This document shows, piece after piece, positions 16,853 to 24,580 of a DNA stretch of 64,000 bases. The stretch spans positions 59,316 to 123,315 of the forward strand of contig JAJECA010000002.1 of NCBI GenBank assembly GCA_022822265.1. Direction: 5' to 3'. Numbering within the stretch: position 1 is the first letter of the stretch; each line of letters opens with the position of its first letter. The DNA comes from Acidimicrobiia bacterium (GTDB lineage Bacteria; Actinomycetota; Acidimicrobiia; Acidimicrobiales; Bin134). The notes beneath the pieces were generated by a model. The model was not told the DNA's origin and made no database searches. It was given only the letters and a program-made list of their open reading frames with translations. The position numbers were made by a program, and so were the translations under genes.

Positions 16853-17950
16853 CTACACCTCCCTAGTCCGGGCGGTTCGGCTGAACCCACCGGGAGCAAC
16901 CAACAACACGACCACTACCACCAACAGCGCGATGGTGGGCTGGAGGCTGGTGGAGATCTGGCCACCGGCCAAGGCCTCCCCCAATCCAACGAGCAGACCA
17001 CCCGCGAATGTTCCGCCCATCGACACAAAGCCGCCCAGCACCGCGGCGATGAAACCCTTGAGAATGAGGCCCTCTGCGCTGCCCAACTCCAGAACGGTGG
17101 AGCTGGTGTTGAGGATCATGGCCGCCCCGGCCACGAAGATTCCGATGGCCCAGGCAATGAGCGAGACTGAACCGGCGTTTATGCCCAGCATGCGGGCGGT
17201 GGGGCCGTCTTCGGCAATGGCCCTCATTCGCACGCCCCACTTGGATCGGAAGAACAGCCCCAAGCCAGCCACGATGGCCAACCCCACCACGATGGTGACG
17301 ACCTGATCCCAGCCAATCCGAGTGCTGCCGATGTCGAAGGTCTCACCAGACCAAGGAGCGTCGAAGCGCTGCGGGGTGGCTCCCCACAGGTTTTCGATCA
17401 ATGAGCCCAGCGCAAATGTCAAGCCGATGGTCAGAAGCAGAAGTGGGAAGTGATCCACTTTGCTGAGGGGCTTCACCCAGTAGCGCATCATCAGGTAGGT
17501 CAATACCGCGGTGATGATGGCCAGGATCACCGCCACCGCTAAGGGGAATCCCTCACTGGTGACCGGGAACCAGTCCAGGAAGGTGGGAAGTCCCTCATTG
17601 TTCAGGAAGTCAATGCTGATATAGCCGAGACCGAGAGCGGAGAACGCCGCCAAGGGCTGGGTTGACAGGCCGGTCAATGGACGGACCAGGAAGAACTGGG
17701 TTATGGCCCCGAATACTCCGGCAAAGGCCAAGGCAATCACGATGGCCAGCCAAAACGGCCAGCCCACTCCGCCCTTTTCGGGATCGGCGGACAGGAACCA
17801 AGCCATGTAGGCGGCCACCAGGCCCATCTCCGCGGTGGCGAAGTTGGGCACGTCGGTCGACTTCATGATGACCACGATGGCCAAGCCGATGAGGCCGTAG
17901 CTCGAGCCGGCCTCCAAGCCAACCACAATTTGCTGGAGGAGTTGATCCAC
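16853..17950 (-). CDS. livH: ABC transporter permease, LivH type
   Basis: This 365-residue membrane protein has about eight to ten helices, an N-terminal LEAGSSYGLIGLAIVVIMKSTDVPNFA segment typical of LivH, and a RMRAIAEDGPTARMLGINAG cytoplasmic coupling loop followed by VLGGFVSMGGTFAGG near the C-terminus. It pairs with LivM to form the pore. It begins 105 bases after livK, with a strong stem-loop in between that may lower its expression relative to the binding protein. Confidence 0.92.
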   Translation of the reverse strand: MDQLLQQIVVGLEAGSSYGLIGLAIVVIMKSTDVPNFATAEMGLVAAYMAWFLSADPEKGGVGWPFWLAIVIALAFAGVFGAITQFFLVRPLTGLSTQPLAAFSALGLGYISIDFLNNEGLPTFLDWFPVTSEGFPLAVAVILAIITAVLTYLMMRYWVKPLSKVDHFPLLLLTIGLTFALGSLIENLWGATPQRFDAPWSGETFDIGSTRIGWDQVVTIVVGLAIVAGLGLFFRSKWGVRMRAIAEDGPTARMLGINAGSVSLIAWAIGIFVAGAAMILNTSSTVLELGSAEGLILKGFIAAVLGGFVSMGGTFAGGLLVGLGEALAGGQISTSLQPTIALLVVVVVLLVAPGGFSRTARTREV

Positions 17951-18000
17951 TCCTGTTCCCCCTCAGCCGTTTAAGGCATTTCGCCCAAGTCCCGCAACTG

Positions 18001-18047
18001 TGCAAAGCCTTGGGGCTGGCTGATATTGGCCAGCCCCAAGGCTTGCA
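18001..18047 (-). terminator. Strong intercistronic stem-loop between livK and livH
   Basis: A perfect 16-bp inverted repeat (18005-18020 and 18029-18044) closes an eight-base loop, and four further pairs flank it after a one-base bulge. It begins nine bases after the livK stop and has no following T-run. I read it as an attenuator or 3'-end stabiliser that raises binding-protein output over the membrane subunits, a common arrangement in ABC operons, rather than a full terminator. Confidence 0.8.
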
Positions 18048-18055
18048 CTAGTAGA

Positions 18056-19507
18056 TCAGGAATTCGGTTGCTGGAAGCCGCGGACCTGGGACCACGACTC
18101 TGTGTCGGCGTCGTACTGGGCCACGCCTGCGCCGGATGCGCAGCTGTGCCCGCCGGGCAGCGGCCCGCAGGCCACCGGCGGAATGGAGGGCACCAGGATC
18201 GGGTCGCCCGCCAACGCCTCGGCGGTAGCGTGGAAGTTCTCATAGGAATAGTCGCCGTCGAGGCGGTCGAACAGCTCGAAGAACGCGGTGGTAATCGAAT
18301 AGGTCTGGAGGCTGAAGTTGGGGGCGCCGCCTTCTTTGCCGGGGCCGTCATAGGCGTCCCACAGCGCGCTCCAGTGCTGAACGAACTCGTGGTCGCCGTC
18401 GGGCAGCGCCACCTGAAGGGCACCGAGGTAGCCGTCGGCGGCCTCGGGGTTGGCCAAGCCCACAGTGTTCTGGCCACCGGCACCGGAGGAACCGGCATCG
18501 GAGCAAACCAGGGCGTCGAATCCGGCCTCATGGAACTGGTCGAGCACCAGGCCGTTCTGAGCATTGTCCAATGCGGTGAGCACCGCTTCGGCGCCGGAAT
18601 CGATCACGGCGAGCACCGCTGGGCCAACCACGTCGGAGAGCACTTCGACCTCTTCTTTGGCCGTGATCTCCATGCCGTTGACCGGTGCCTGGATGTCGAT
18701 GGCGTTGAACGCCTCCTCGCCCAGCTCGTTGTCCTGGCCGATGGCGGCCACCTTGGTCACGCCCTGCTCGGCGAAGTAGTCGATGCAGATGCGGCCCTGC
18801 TCGGTGCGGGTCGGGTTGGTGAGGTACACCTCTTGGATGTCCTGGTCGGCGGGCGACACCGGACCCCACAGCGGAGTGCCGGCGGCCTCAATGTCGGGAT
18901 AAGTGGACGGGATGGCCTGCGAGCCCGCGGTGCCCACAAACGCCCACACGTTGTCTTGCTCGATCATTTTGCGAACGTTGGTGACCATCTGCTCGATCTC
19001 GAAGCGGTCATCCTCCCAAGCCAACTCGAAGGTGCAGCCGTCGATTCCGCCAGCGGCGTTGATTTCGTCAACTGCCATCTGGATACCGCCCAGCAGGCCT
19101 TCGCCAGCCACTGCGGCCCGGCCGGTGAACGGCTGGGACGTTCCGATGGTGATCACACCGTTCTCCTTGTCAACGCCTCGGACGTCGCCGTCGGTGTTGG
19201 CGCCACAGGTGTCAACCATCTCTTCTTCGGCCATGTCCTCTTCGGCCATGTCGTCTTCTTCGTCTTCAACCACGCCAGGCATCTCGTCGGCCATCTCTTC
19301 ATCTTCTTCGTGGTCGTGGTCGTCGTCTTCTTCGTGGTCGTGGTCGTCGTCTTCTTGGTGATCGTCATCGTCCGCGGCTGGAGCGGGCGCTTCGGTGGCT
19401 GCCGGAGCGGGCGCAGCGCCGCCGTCGTCGTCATCGTCGTTGCCGCATGCGGCCGCTATCAGGGCTACCGCGAACAGCAGCGCAAGAACCTTCAAGAGCT
19501 TGGACAT
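18056..19507 (-). CDS. livK: ABC transporter substrate-binding lipoprotein, LivK type, with acidic/His linker
   Basis: This 483-residue protein has an N-terminal lysine, a hydrophobic segment and the lipobox LIAAAC, so it is a lipid-anchored surface protein. After the cysteine comes a linker of about 75 residues made mostly of Asp, Glu and His, including HDHEEDDDHDHEEDEE and repeated AEED/EM units. The periplasmic-binding fold follows from about residue 105 (GVITIGTSQPFTGRAAV). Its sequence suits the branched-chain/amide receptor family. GGAGGGG precedes the ATG at 19507. The linker is far longer than usual and could bind divalent metal or space the receptor through the wall (inference). Confidence 0.92.
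   Translation of the reverse strand: MSKLLKVLALLFAVALIAAACGNDDDDDGGAAPAPAATEAPAPAADDDDHQEDDDHDHEEDDDHDHEEDEEMADEMPGVVEDEEDDMAEEDMAEEEMVDTCGANTDGDVRGVDKENGVITIGTSQPFTGRAAVAGEGLLGGIQMAVDEINAAGGIDGCTFELAWEDDRFEIEQMVTNVRKMIEQDNVWAFVGTAGSQAIPSTYPDIEAAGTPLWGPVSPADQDIQEVYLTNPTRTEQGRICIDYFAEQGVTKVAAIGQDNELGEEAFNAIDIQAPVNGMEITAKEEVEVLSDVVGPAVLAVIDSGAEAVLTALDNAQNGLVLDQFHEAGFDALVCSDAGSSGAGGQNTVGLANPEAADGYLGALQVALPDGDHEFVQHWSALWDAYDGPGKEGGAPNFSLQTYSITTAFFELFDRLDGDYSYENFHATAEALAGDPILVPSIPPVACGPLPGGHSCASGAGVAQYDADTESWSQVRGFQQPNS
19302..19350. repeat. 24-bp tandem repeat encoding the His/Asp/Glu linker of LivK
   Basis: A unit of 24 bases is repeated twice with near-perfect identity (starting at 19302 and 19326) and encodes HDHEEDDD followed by HDHEEDEE. 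Shorter degenerate repeats at about 19216-19262 encode the AEED/AEEE motifs. The repeat is in frame, so it can expand or contract without disrupting the gene. Confidence 0.75.
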
Positions 19508-19561
19508 GGAATCCCCTCCGTTTCGTTGGACGTGCACTGATCGGACGTACACAAGTTCGGG

Positions 19562-19588
19562 ACCCTAACAGAGATTCTTCTGTGACAA
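19562..19588 (-). promoter_or_regulatory. Candidate promoter of the liv operon
   Basis: On the minus strand TTGTCA (19588-19583) and TAGGGT (19567-19562) are separated by 15 bases, slightly short of optimal. They lie about 55 bases upstream of the livK ATG, which has its own GGAGGGG ribosome-binding site. The pair overlaps the 5' edge of the divergent P450 gene, so the two transcripts may compete or share a regulator. Confidence 0.4.
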
Positions 19589-19589
19589 A

Positions 19590-20801
19590 ATGCCGGAGAT
19601 GGCAGAAATCACTGTGACCACGTTCGCCGACGCCCGCGAGTGCTATCGAAACAAGAACCTTCGCCAAGCGCTGTACGACGCCGGCGAGGTGATCATGAGC
19701 GATGTGGTGGTGAACCTCCACGGCGACGAGCACCGGGATCGCCGCCGACTGGAGAACCGGCTTTTTCGCCGGGACACGTTCACTCTGTACGAGCAGGATC
19801 TGTTCCCGCCCATCATCGAGTCGACGCTGGCCCCCCACTTGGCCGAGGGCAAGGCCGAGCTGGTGAAGCTCGGCCACCAGCTCATGATGAATCTAGCTGC
19901 GTTCACCGCAGGGGTGGATCGGCCCCAGGGCACACCCGAGGAGACCTTCCGGCTGTACGACTACCTGACCACCTTCATCGAGGGGGCCACTCTGGCCCAT
20001 TACACCGGCGACAAAGAGGCCAAAGTTGTCGAGATCGAGGCTGCTCTAGAGGCGTTCGACGCAGAGTTCCTCACCCCGGGCATGAACCGGCGCCAAGCGA
20101 TGTTGGATCAGCTCGAAGCCGGAGAGATCGACGCTGACGAGCTCCCCAAGGACGTGCTGATGGTGCTGATGCACAACCAAGACCGCTTGGAGTTGAGCCA
20201 CGAGACCATCCGGCGGGAGATCGCCTTCTACATGCTGGCCGGGGCCCACACATCGGCCACAGCCTTCAACCGGGTAGTACACAACATCTTCGGCTGGTTG
20301 GCCGACCACCCCGAAGACGAGCACCGTGTGCGCGAGGATCGGCTCTTTGTGCAGAAGTGCACCCACGAGACCATCCGGCTCCAGCCCTCCAGCCACACTG
20401 GGATGCGCTGGGCACTAGATGACATCGACCTGTCGAGCGGCGTACACATCGCCAAGGGCGACCGGGTCACGCTTGATCTCCTGTCGGTGAACCGGGATAC
20501 GTCGGTGTTCGGCGATGACGCCGCCGACTTCAACCCCGACCGCATGCTTTCCGAAGGCGTCGCCCCGTGGGGACTCAGCTTCGGCCAGGGCATGCACGCC
20601 TGCATCGGCCAAGACCTGGCCTCAGGGGTCACGTTTGAGGACGGCGACGACGTCGACGCCCACCTGTTCGGACTGGTGCCCGCAGCGGTGCAGACCCTGT
20701 TCGATCACGGCTGCCGCCCCGACCCCGACGACCCGCCCGAGATGGACGCCTCCACCACCCGCCCCTACTTCGGCCGCTACCCAATCCTGTTCACACCATG
20801 A
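19590..20801 (+). CDS. Cytochrome P450 (paralogue of the gene at 7496)
   Basis: This 403-residue P450 has HETIR as the ExxR helix, FGQGMHACIG as the haem loop near residue 337 and I-helix AGAHTS, with His where the acidic proton-relay residue normally sits. It shares MAEIT, HRDRRRLENRLFRR and many blocks with the P450 at 7496-8689. The paralogue begins at MAEIT, which here corresponds to the ATG at 19599; the ATG at 19590 adds three residues, and the choice is open. It is divergent from the liv operon, so it may hydroxylate the transported compound (inference). No ferredoxin gene is adjacent. Confidence 0.92.
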   Translation: MPEMAEITVTTFADARECYRNKNLRQALYDAGEVIMSDVVVNLHGDEHRDRRRLENRLFRRDTFTLYEQDLFPPIIESTLAPHLAEGKAELVKLGHQLMMNLAAFTAGVDRPQGTPEETFRLYDYLTTFIEGATLAHYTGDKEAKVVEIEAALEAFDAEFLTPGMNRRQAMLDQLEAGEIDADELPKDVLMVLMHNQDRLELSHETIRREIAFYMLAGAHTSATAFNRVVHNIFGWLADHPEDEHRVREDRLFVQKCTHETIRLQPSSHTGMRWALDDIDLSSGVHIAKGDRVTLDLLSVNRDTSVFGDDAADFNPDRMLSEGVAPWGLSFGQGMHACIGQDLASGVTFEDGDDVDAHLFGLVPAAVQTLFDHGCRPDPDDPPEMDASTTRPYFGRYPILFTP

Positions 20802-20837
20802 ACAGCGGCTGGTGAGCCGTAGGGCCAGAAGGGTCGT

Positions 20838-21155
20838 CTACACACCCAGAATGCCTCGAATCCCGTCGTCGATGGCGTCGATAAGGGCAGCGGGCAGCTG
20901 TCCCACGCGATCGGTCAGCCAGGACCGATCTACCAACTCCAGGCCGAGCGGCACGGCTACGGAGTCGTTTGGCAGTCCCGTGGCCGATGCGGTGAGCAGC
21001 ACATTGCCGGCGAGGCCCGCTCTTTCGAGTTTCGAGGTCAAGGGCACGACATGCGTCTGCCAGATATCAACGCCCAGAACATCGTTTGATGACACAACGA
21101 CACACGGTCGTCGCTTGTCGAGGTTGACCCAATACACCCCGCCTCGCGCTACCAC
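20838..21155 (-). CDS. MazF/PemK-family mRNA interferase toxin
   Basis: This 105-residue protein shows the MazF plan: RGGVYWVNLDKRRPCVVVSSNDVLG at the N-terminus (the usual start is RGdVywvdl...RPvvvvs), the HVVPLTSK strand, and a C-terminal helix ending IRGILGV. MazF toxins cut mRNA as dimers. The GTG start overlaps the antitoxin gene by seven bases. The loop between strands one and two is shorter than in Escherichia coli MazF. Activity is plausible but unproven. Confidence 0.82.
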   Translation of the reverse strand: MVARGGVYWVNLDKRRPCVVVSSNDVLGVDIWQTHVVPLTSKLERAGLAGNVLLTASATGLPNDSVAVPLGLELVDRSWLTDRVGQLPAALIDAIDDGIRGILGV

Positions 21156-21379
21156 GGTGCAGAGCGCTCCATCCGCTCACCGACGGCCAGCGCGTCCTGC
21201 TCGCTCAAGCGCTCTCCATCTGCCAACGCGGCATCGGCCACGAGTTGTTGGGCGAATGTCAGAGTCGAGGAAGCCGAGTGGCGTCGGAGCTGGTCGGTTA
21301 CCCACCTTGAAAATGGCACATCAAGGCTATCGATTATGGGCACAACGTCATCCGGCACACTGATCGTTTTATTGGGCAT
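21149..21379 (-). CDS. MazE-like / ribbon-helix-helix antitoxin
   Basis: This 76-residue acidic protein begins with a short strand (KTISVPDDVV) followed by two helices, fitting a ribbon-helix-helix DNA-binding N-terminus. Its C-terminal part (LADGERLSEQDALAVGERMERSAPW) would be the flexible toxin-binding tail. It lies just upstream of and overlaps the MazF-like toxin gene, the standard antitoxin-first order. Its start codon lies inside a 21-bp perfect palindrome that also contains a consensus -10 box, pointing to autorepression. Confidence 0.75.
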   Translation of the reverse strand: MPNKTISVPDDVVPIIDSLDVPFSRWVTDQLRRHSASSTLTFAQQLVADAALADGERLSEQDALAVGERMERSAPW

Positions 21380-21398
21380 GTACGTATTATACGTACAT
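21378..21398 (-). promoter_or_regulatory. Palindromic operator overlapping the -10 box and start codon of the mazEF-like operon
   Basis: ATGTACGTAT (21378-21387), one central base and ATACGTACAT (21389-21398) form a perfect inverted repeat with 10-base arms. On the minus strand it contains a consensus TATAAT (21391-21386) six bases before the antitoxin ATG at 21379, whose first two bases lie in the repeat. Antitoxin bound here would cover the -10 box, the transcription start and the first codon. The mRNA would be leaderless. Confidence 0.75.
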
Positions 21399-21437
21399 AA
21401 TCCCTACTGGCAACCCCAATCGCTGCGATCTCAAGCT

Positions 21438-22760
21438 CTAGCCGAGTAGGTCGCTGGTGAGGATCTGGGCGGCCCAGTTGGCCACTTTTTCGCCGGAGAT
21501 GGGGGCGCGGGTGGGCCAGGGGCGATCCAGGTCGACCGGCTGGCCGCGGCTGATCACGCTGCGGAGGTTGGCCCGGTCGGCCAGCACGGTGACGTCGGTG
21601 GACGGGTCGCCGTCCACCACCAGCACGTCGGCGGCCATGCCGGGGGCCAGGGTGCCCACCTCGCCTTCCATGCGCATTGCGATGGCGCCGTTGGCGGTGG
21701 CGCAGGCGATGGCCTGAAGCGGACTCAGGCCCACCGACTCCACCAGCACCTCAATCTCCCGGGCGTGCCAGTGGCCATAGGGGGTGAGGGCGAATCCCGA
21801 CTCCGAGCCGCACAGCAGCGGCACCCCGGCGTCGTGGGCTTTGGCCATCATCTTGGCGGTGGCCTCGATCTCGCCCCGGAACACGTCCTGCATACCGGCC
21901 CCGGCACCCACCAGGTGGCCGTAGTCGGCCAGGTTGGCCAGGAAGGTGAAGGTGGGCATTAGGGCGGCGCCGGCATCGATCACCGCTTCGAGGCCGGCGT
22001 CGTCCATGAACGAAGCGTGCAAGATGAGATCGACCCCGGCCTCGGCACAGGCCTGTGTGCTGTGGGCCGAGCGGGCGTGGGCCATCACCGGGGTTTCGAG
22101 CTCGTGGGCGGTGTCGCACACCGCTTTCAGTTCCTCGGGCTTCCAGGCCAGCAGCTCGCCCTTGTGGCGGGGAATCGACCCGGTGGCGTGGATCTTGATC
22201 CAGTCGGCCCCGTACTTGATGTGGCGGCGGGTCATCTGGATCATCTCGTCGACGGTGGTCACCACCTGGGCGTAGCCCACCACCCCGGTGTCGGGGATGA
22301 GCCGCCCAGCGGTACCGCCCACTGCGGTGACCAGGGCCTGCACCCCGGTGGCCATGCGGGGGCCCTCCACTACGCCAGCGTCCACGGCGTCGCGCAGCGA
22401 TGGCCCCATGGAGAACAAGGTGTCGGGGTCGCAGAATCCGGTGACCCCGGCTATCAGCAGCTTCTGGAGGTTCTGGGCGGCGATCAGGGCGGCCAGCGTG
22501 TGGTCGCGGTGGAAGAACAGCTCATCGTTGGACTGCACATCGTCGAAAGTGCAGTGGACGTGCGCGTCGATGAGTCCGGGCATGACCGTGCATCCAGCGG
22601 CGTCGATCACTGTTGCGCCGGACTGATCGGCGCCCGCATCGGGGCCGACGGCGACAATCCGGTCGCCTTCCAGCAGTACCGCGGTGTGGGGCTGGGGCGG
22701 GGAACCGGTGCCGTCGATCACCGTTCCCCCGGTGATCAGGATTGGCGTCGGCTCGGTCAT
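21438..22760 (-). CDS. Metal-dependent amidohydrolase (imidazolonepropionase/prolidase-like)
   Basis: This 440-residue amidohydrolase has an N-terminal beta-sandwich (ILITGGTVIDGTG), the metal motif HVH after PGLIDA (about residue 67), IKIHATG where the bridging lysine or adjacent residues lie, AHARS and LHASF histidines, and the C-terminal PGMAADVLVVDGDP return strand. The expected last metal ligand (usually Asp in a G[TS]DSG-like motif) reads GSESG, so it may be Glu. Such enzymes hydrolyse amide or cyclic C-N or C-O bonds. It follows the unknown duplicated-domain gene by 15 bases and probably works with it. Confidence 0.88.
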   Translation of the reverse strand: MTEPTPILITGGTVIDGTGSPPQPHTAVLLEGDRIVAVGPDAGADQSGATVIDAAGCTVMPGLIDAHVHCTFDDVQSNDELFFHRDHTLAALIAAQNLQKLLIAGVTGFCDPDTLFSMGPSLRDAVDAGVVEGPRMATGVQALVTAVGGTAGRLIPDTGVVGYAQVVTTVDEMIQMTRRHIKYGADWIKIHATGSIPRHKGELLAWKPEELKAVCDTAHELETPVMAHARSAHSTQACAEAGVDLILHASFMDDAGLEAVIDAGAALMPTFTFLANLADYGHLVGAGAGMQDVFRGEIEATAKMMAKAHDAGVPLLCGSESGFALTPYGHWHAREIEVLVESVGLSPLQAIACATANGAIAMRMEGEVGTLAPGMAADVLVVDGDPSTDVTVLADRANLRSVISRGQPVDLDRPWPTRAPISGEKVANWAAQILTSDLLG

Positions 22761-22775
22761 CTGGCTCAGCCCCTT

Positions 22776-23639
22776 TCAGTCCCCCAGCAGGGCCGCGGCG
22801 GCGTCTTTGACGGACATGCCCACCTCGACGCCACGGTCGCGGGCCGGCTGGTTGCACGCGCTGATGATCCCCTCATCGTACGCCTTGAAGGCATCGCCCA
22901 CCGGGGCACTCCACGCGTCGCAGCACGCTCCGGCCAGTCCATGGGCCTCGGTGATGGCCAACCCGGCGATGCCGGCGTCGTTCTTGCTGCGGCCTCCGTC
23001 GGAGCAGATGAAGCCATGCGGGCTCACCTCCAGCAGGAAATCCGCCCCGCTGCGCCCGGTGTGGCCCGCTGTGACCAGGACGTTGCGGGAGTCCTCGGGC
23101 AGGGCGAACACGATTGAGTCGGTAACCACAATCTGGCGTCCGCTGTCGGTGGTGGCCTTGACCTCGCGGCGGATCTTGGTGCCCTCGTCCACCTCGCCGG
23201 GATCGTTGTTCAACAGCAGCTTGGCCGCCTCTGACACCGCCATGCCCTCGGTGACCCCGCAGCGTTCGGCGTAGATGTTGAGCCGGGAGATGACTCCGGT
23301 CTCATAAAGATCGAGTCCGTTGCCCAGCTCGGCGCTCATCCCGTCGGCGGTGGCGGCGGGAATGCCGAGCGCCTCCAAGAACCACAGCCCGGAGATGCCC
23401 GCGCCGTCCTTGCCGATGCAGCCGTCGTGGCCGATCACCCCTTTAGGCCGATGGGGGGCCATCAGCCGGGCGGGCAGCACGCCGAGATACGACGACGGCA
23501 CCACCACGTCGTTGTCCCGGTTGCGGGCATCCACATACCGGGCGGAGTCCATGGTCACGATCCGGCGGTCGCCGTCGGTGTAGACCACCTCCTGGGGGTG
23601 ATCCTCCTCGTTGGCCAGCAATGGGGCTTCTTCAGGCAC
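22776..23639 (-). CDS. Unrecognised protein with two tandem homologous domains (copy 1)
   Basis: This 287-residue soluble protein belongs to no family I recognise. Residues 71-143 and 213-285 align without a gap and agree at about 31 of 73 positions by hand count, sharing DG, AGI.GL, EA.G, the Y..G.IS..N pattern and the closing GM.V..AA..LL. It is therefore an internal duplication with likely pseudo-twofold symmetry. RNVLVTAGHTGRS (about 185-197) is nearly identical in the paralogue at 31333. The GTG at 23639 is preceded by AAGGAG at longer than usual spacing. It sits between an SDR and an amidohydrolase on the same strand, which suggests a catabolic enzyme. Confidence 0.75.
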   Translation of the reverse strand: MPEEAPLLANEEDHPQEVVYTDGDRRIVTMDSARYVDARNRDNDVVVPSSYLGVLPARLMAPHRPKGVIGHDGCIGKDGAGISGLWFLEALGIPAATADGMSAELGNGLDLYETGVISRLNIYAERCGVTEGMAVSEAAKLLLNNDPGEVDEGTKIRREVKATTDSGRQIVVTDSIVFALPEDSRNVLVTAGHTGRSGADFLLEVSPHGFICSDGGRSKNDAGIAGLAITEAHGLAGACCDAWSAPVGDAFKAYDEGIISACNQPARDRGVEVGMSVKDAAAALLGD

Positions 23640-23693
23640 GATTCGACGTTACTCCTTGGTTTCTCTCGTTCCGACCTCTCCAGTCTGCTGCCC

Positions 23694-24530
23694 CTACAGA
23701 CCGGTGCGACCGGCCTCGCGGATCATGGGGGCGTAGTCGGCGAAGCCGGGGGCGTCAGCCCTTGCGCCGGTGGTGAAGCCGGCGTCGGTGGCCAGGGTGT
23801 GGCCGCTGGTGTAGCCCGACTCGTCGGAGGCCAGCCACAGGGCGGCGTTGGCCACGTCGGTGGCCAGGCCGGGGCGGCCGATCAGCGGGGAGTTGGCGGC
23901 GAGCTCGGCCCGGGCGCCGTCCATGTTGGTGTGATCGCCGGTGTGGGCGAAGGCCACCATAGGGGTGAGCATGGACGCGGGGGCGATGCAGTTCACCCGG
24001 ATGCCGAAGCGGCACAGCTCTGCGGCCGCGTTCTTGGTCAACCCGACCACGGCGTGCTTGGCGGCGGCGTAGGTGTGGGGGCCGAGGCCGCCCATCACCC
24101 CGGCGGTGCTCGACATGGAGATGATCGAGCCCGTCATCCGGGGCTTCATCACCCGGGCGGCGTGCTTGATGCCGTAGAACACCCCGTGGAGCAGCACGTC
24201 GATGCTGGCGTGCCATTCGTCGGCCGGGGTGGTGTCGACAGGACCGACGGCGCCGACGATGCCGGCGTTGTTGTACATCACGTCGAGTTGGCCGAACTCA
24301 GCCACCGCGGCGTCTACCAGCCCAGACACGTCGTGTTCAGAGGTCACGTCGCAGTGGACGTAGATTGCGGCGTCGCCCAGTGAATCGGCCAGTTCCCGGC
24401 CCGCGTCGTCTTGGATATCGCCGATGGCCACCTTGGCGCCTTCTTCGGCGAATCGCTCAGCCGCGGCCCGGCCGATGCCGCTGGACGCCCCTGTGATAGC
24501 CGCCACCCGTCCGTCAAGTCGTCCGCTCAT
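23694..24530 (-). CDS. Short-chain dehydrogenase/reductase (SDR)
   Basis: This 278-residue SDR has TGASSGIG, NNAGIVG, SMSSTAG with the catalytic serine, YAAAK as the Tyr-Lys pair, and IGDIQDD after strand two favouring NAD. It is somewhat longer than a minimal SDR at the C-terminus, beyond the TDAGFTTG motif (usually vDGG). The ATG at 24530 has a GGAGG ribosome-binding site five bases upstream; the longer reading to 24563 is unlikely. It heads a three-gene run with the unknown duplicated-domain protein and the amidohydrolase. Confidence 0.9.
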   Translation of the reverse strand: MSGRLDGRVAAITGASSGIGRAAAERFAEEGAKVAIGDIQDDAGRELADSLGDAAIYVHCDVTSEHDVSGLVDAAVAEFGQLDVMYNNAGIVGAVGPVDTTPADEWHASIDVLLHGVFYGIKHAARVMKPRMTGSIISMSSTAGVMGGLGPHTYAAAKHAVVGLTKNAAAELCRFGIRVNCIAPASMLTPMVAFAHTGDHTNMDGARAELAANSPLIGRPGLATDVANAALWLASDESGYTSGHTLATDAGFTTGARADAPGFADYAPMIREAGRTGL

Positions 24531-24565
24531 CGTTGCCTCCTGTGAATCGACTGCGCCCGGCACCG

Positions 24566-24571
24566 TAACCT
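24566..24571 (+). promoter_or_regulatory. Candidate -10 box (TAACCT) of the SnoaL-like gene
   Basis: TAACCT fits TANNNT and ends nine bases before the ATG at 24581. There is no ribosome-binding site before the ATG, consistent with a very short or absent leader. It lies in the 50-base gap that is divergent with the SDR gene. Confidence 0.4.
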
Positions 24572-24580
24572 GAGCGGCCT

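Noticed and set aside
19302..19350. Tandem repeat considered as a CRISPR or phase-variable microsatellite
   Set aside because: There are only two 24-bp copies without spacers, and 24 is a multiple of three, so changes in number would not switch the frame.
18026..19540. A 504-codon plus-strand frame opposite livK
   Set aside because: It is the codon-position mirror of the lipoprotein gene, including long Val/Phe runs opposite the Asp/Glu linker. livK has a lipobox, a ribosome-binding site and operon context.
19562..19588. Short inverted repeat (ACAGA...TCTGT) between livK and the P450 as an operator
   Set aside because: Only five bases per arm pair, which is easily expected by chance; I kept only the promoter candidate.
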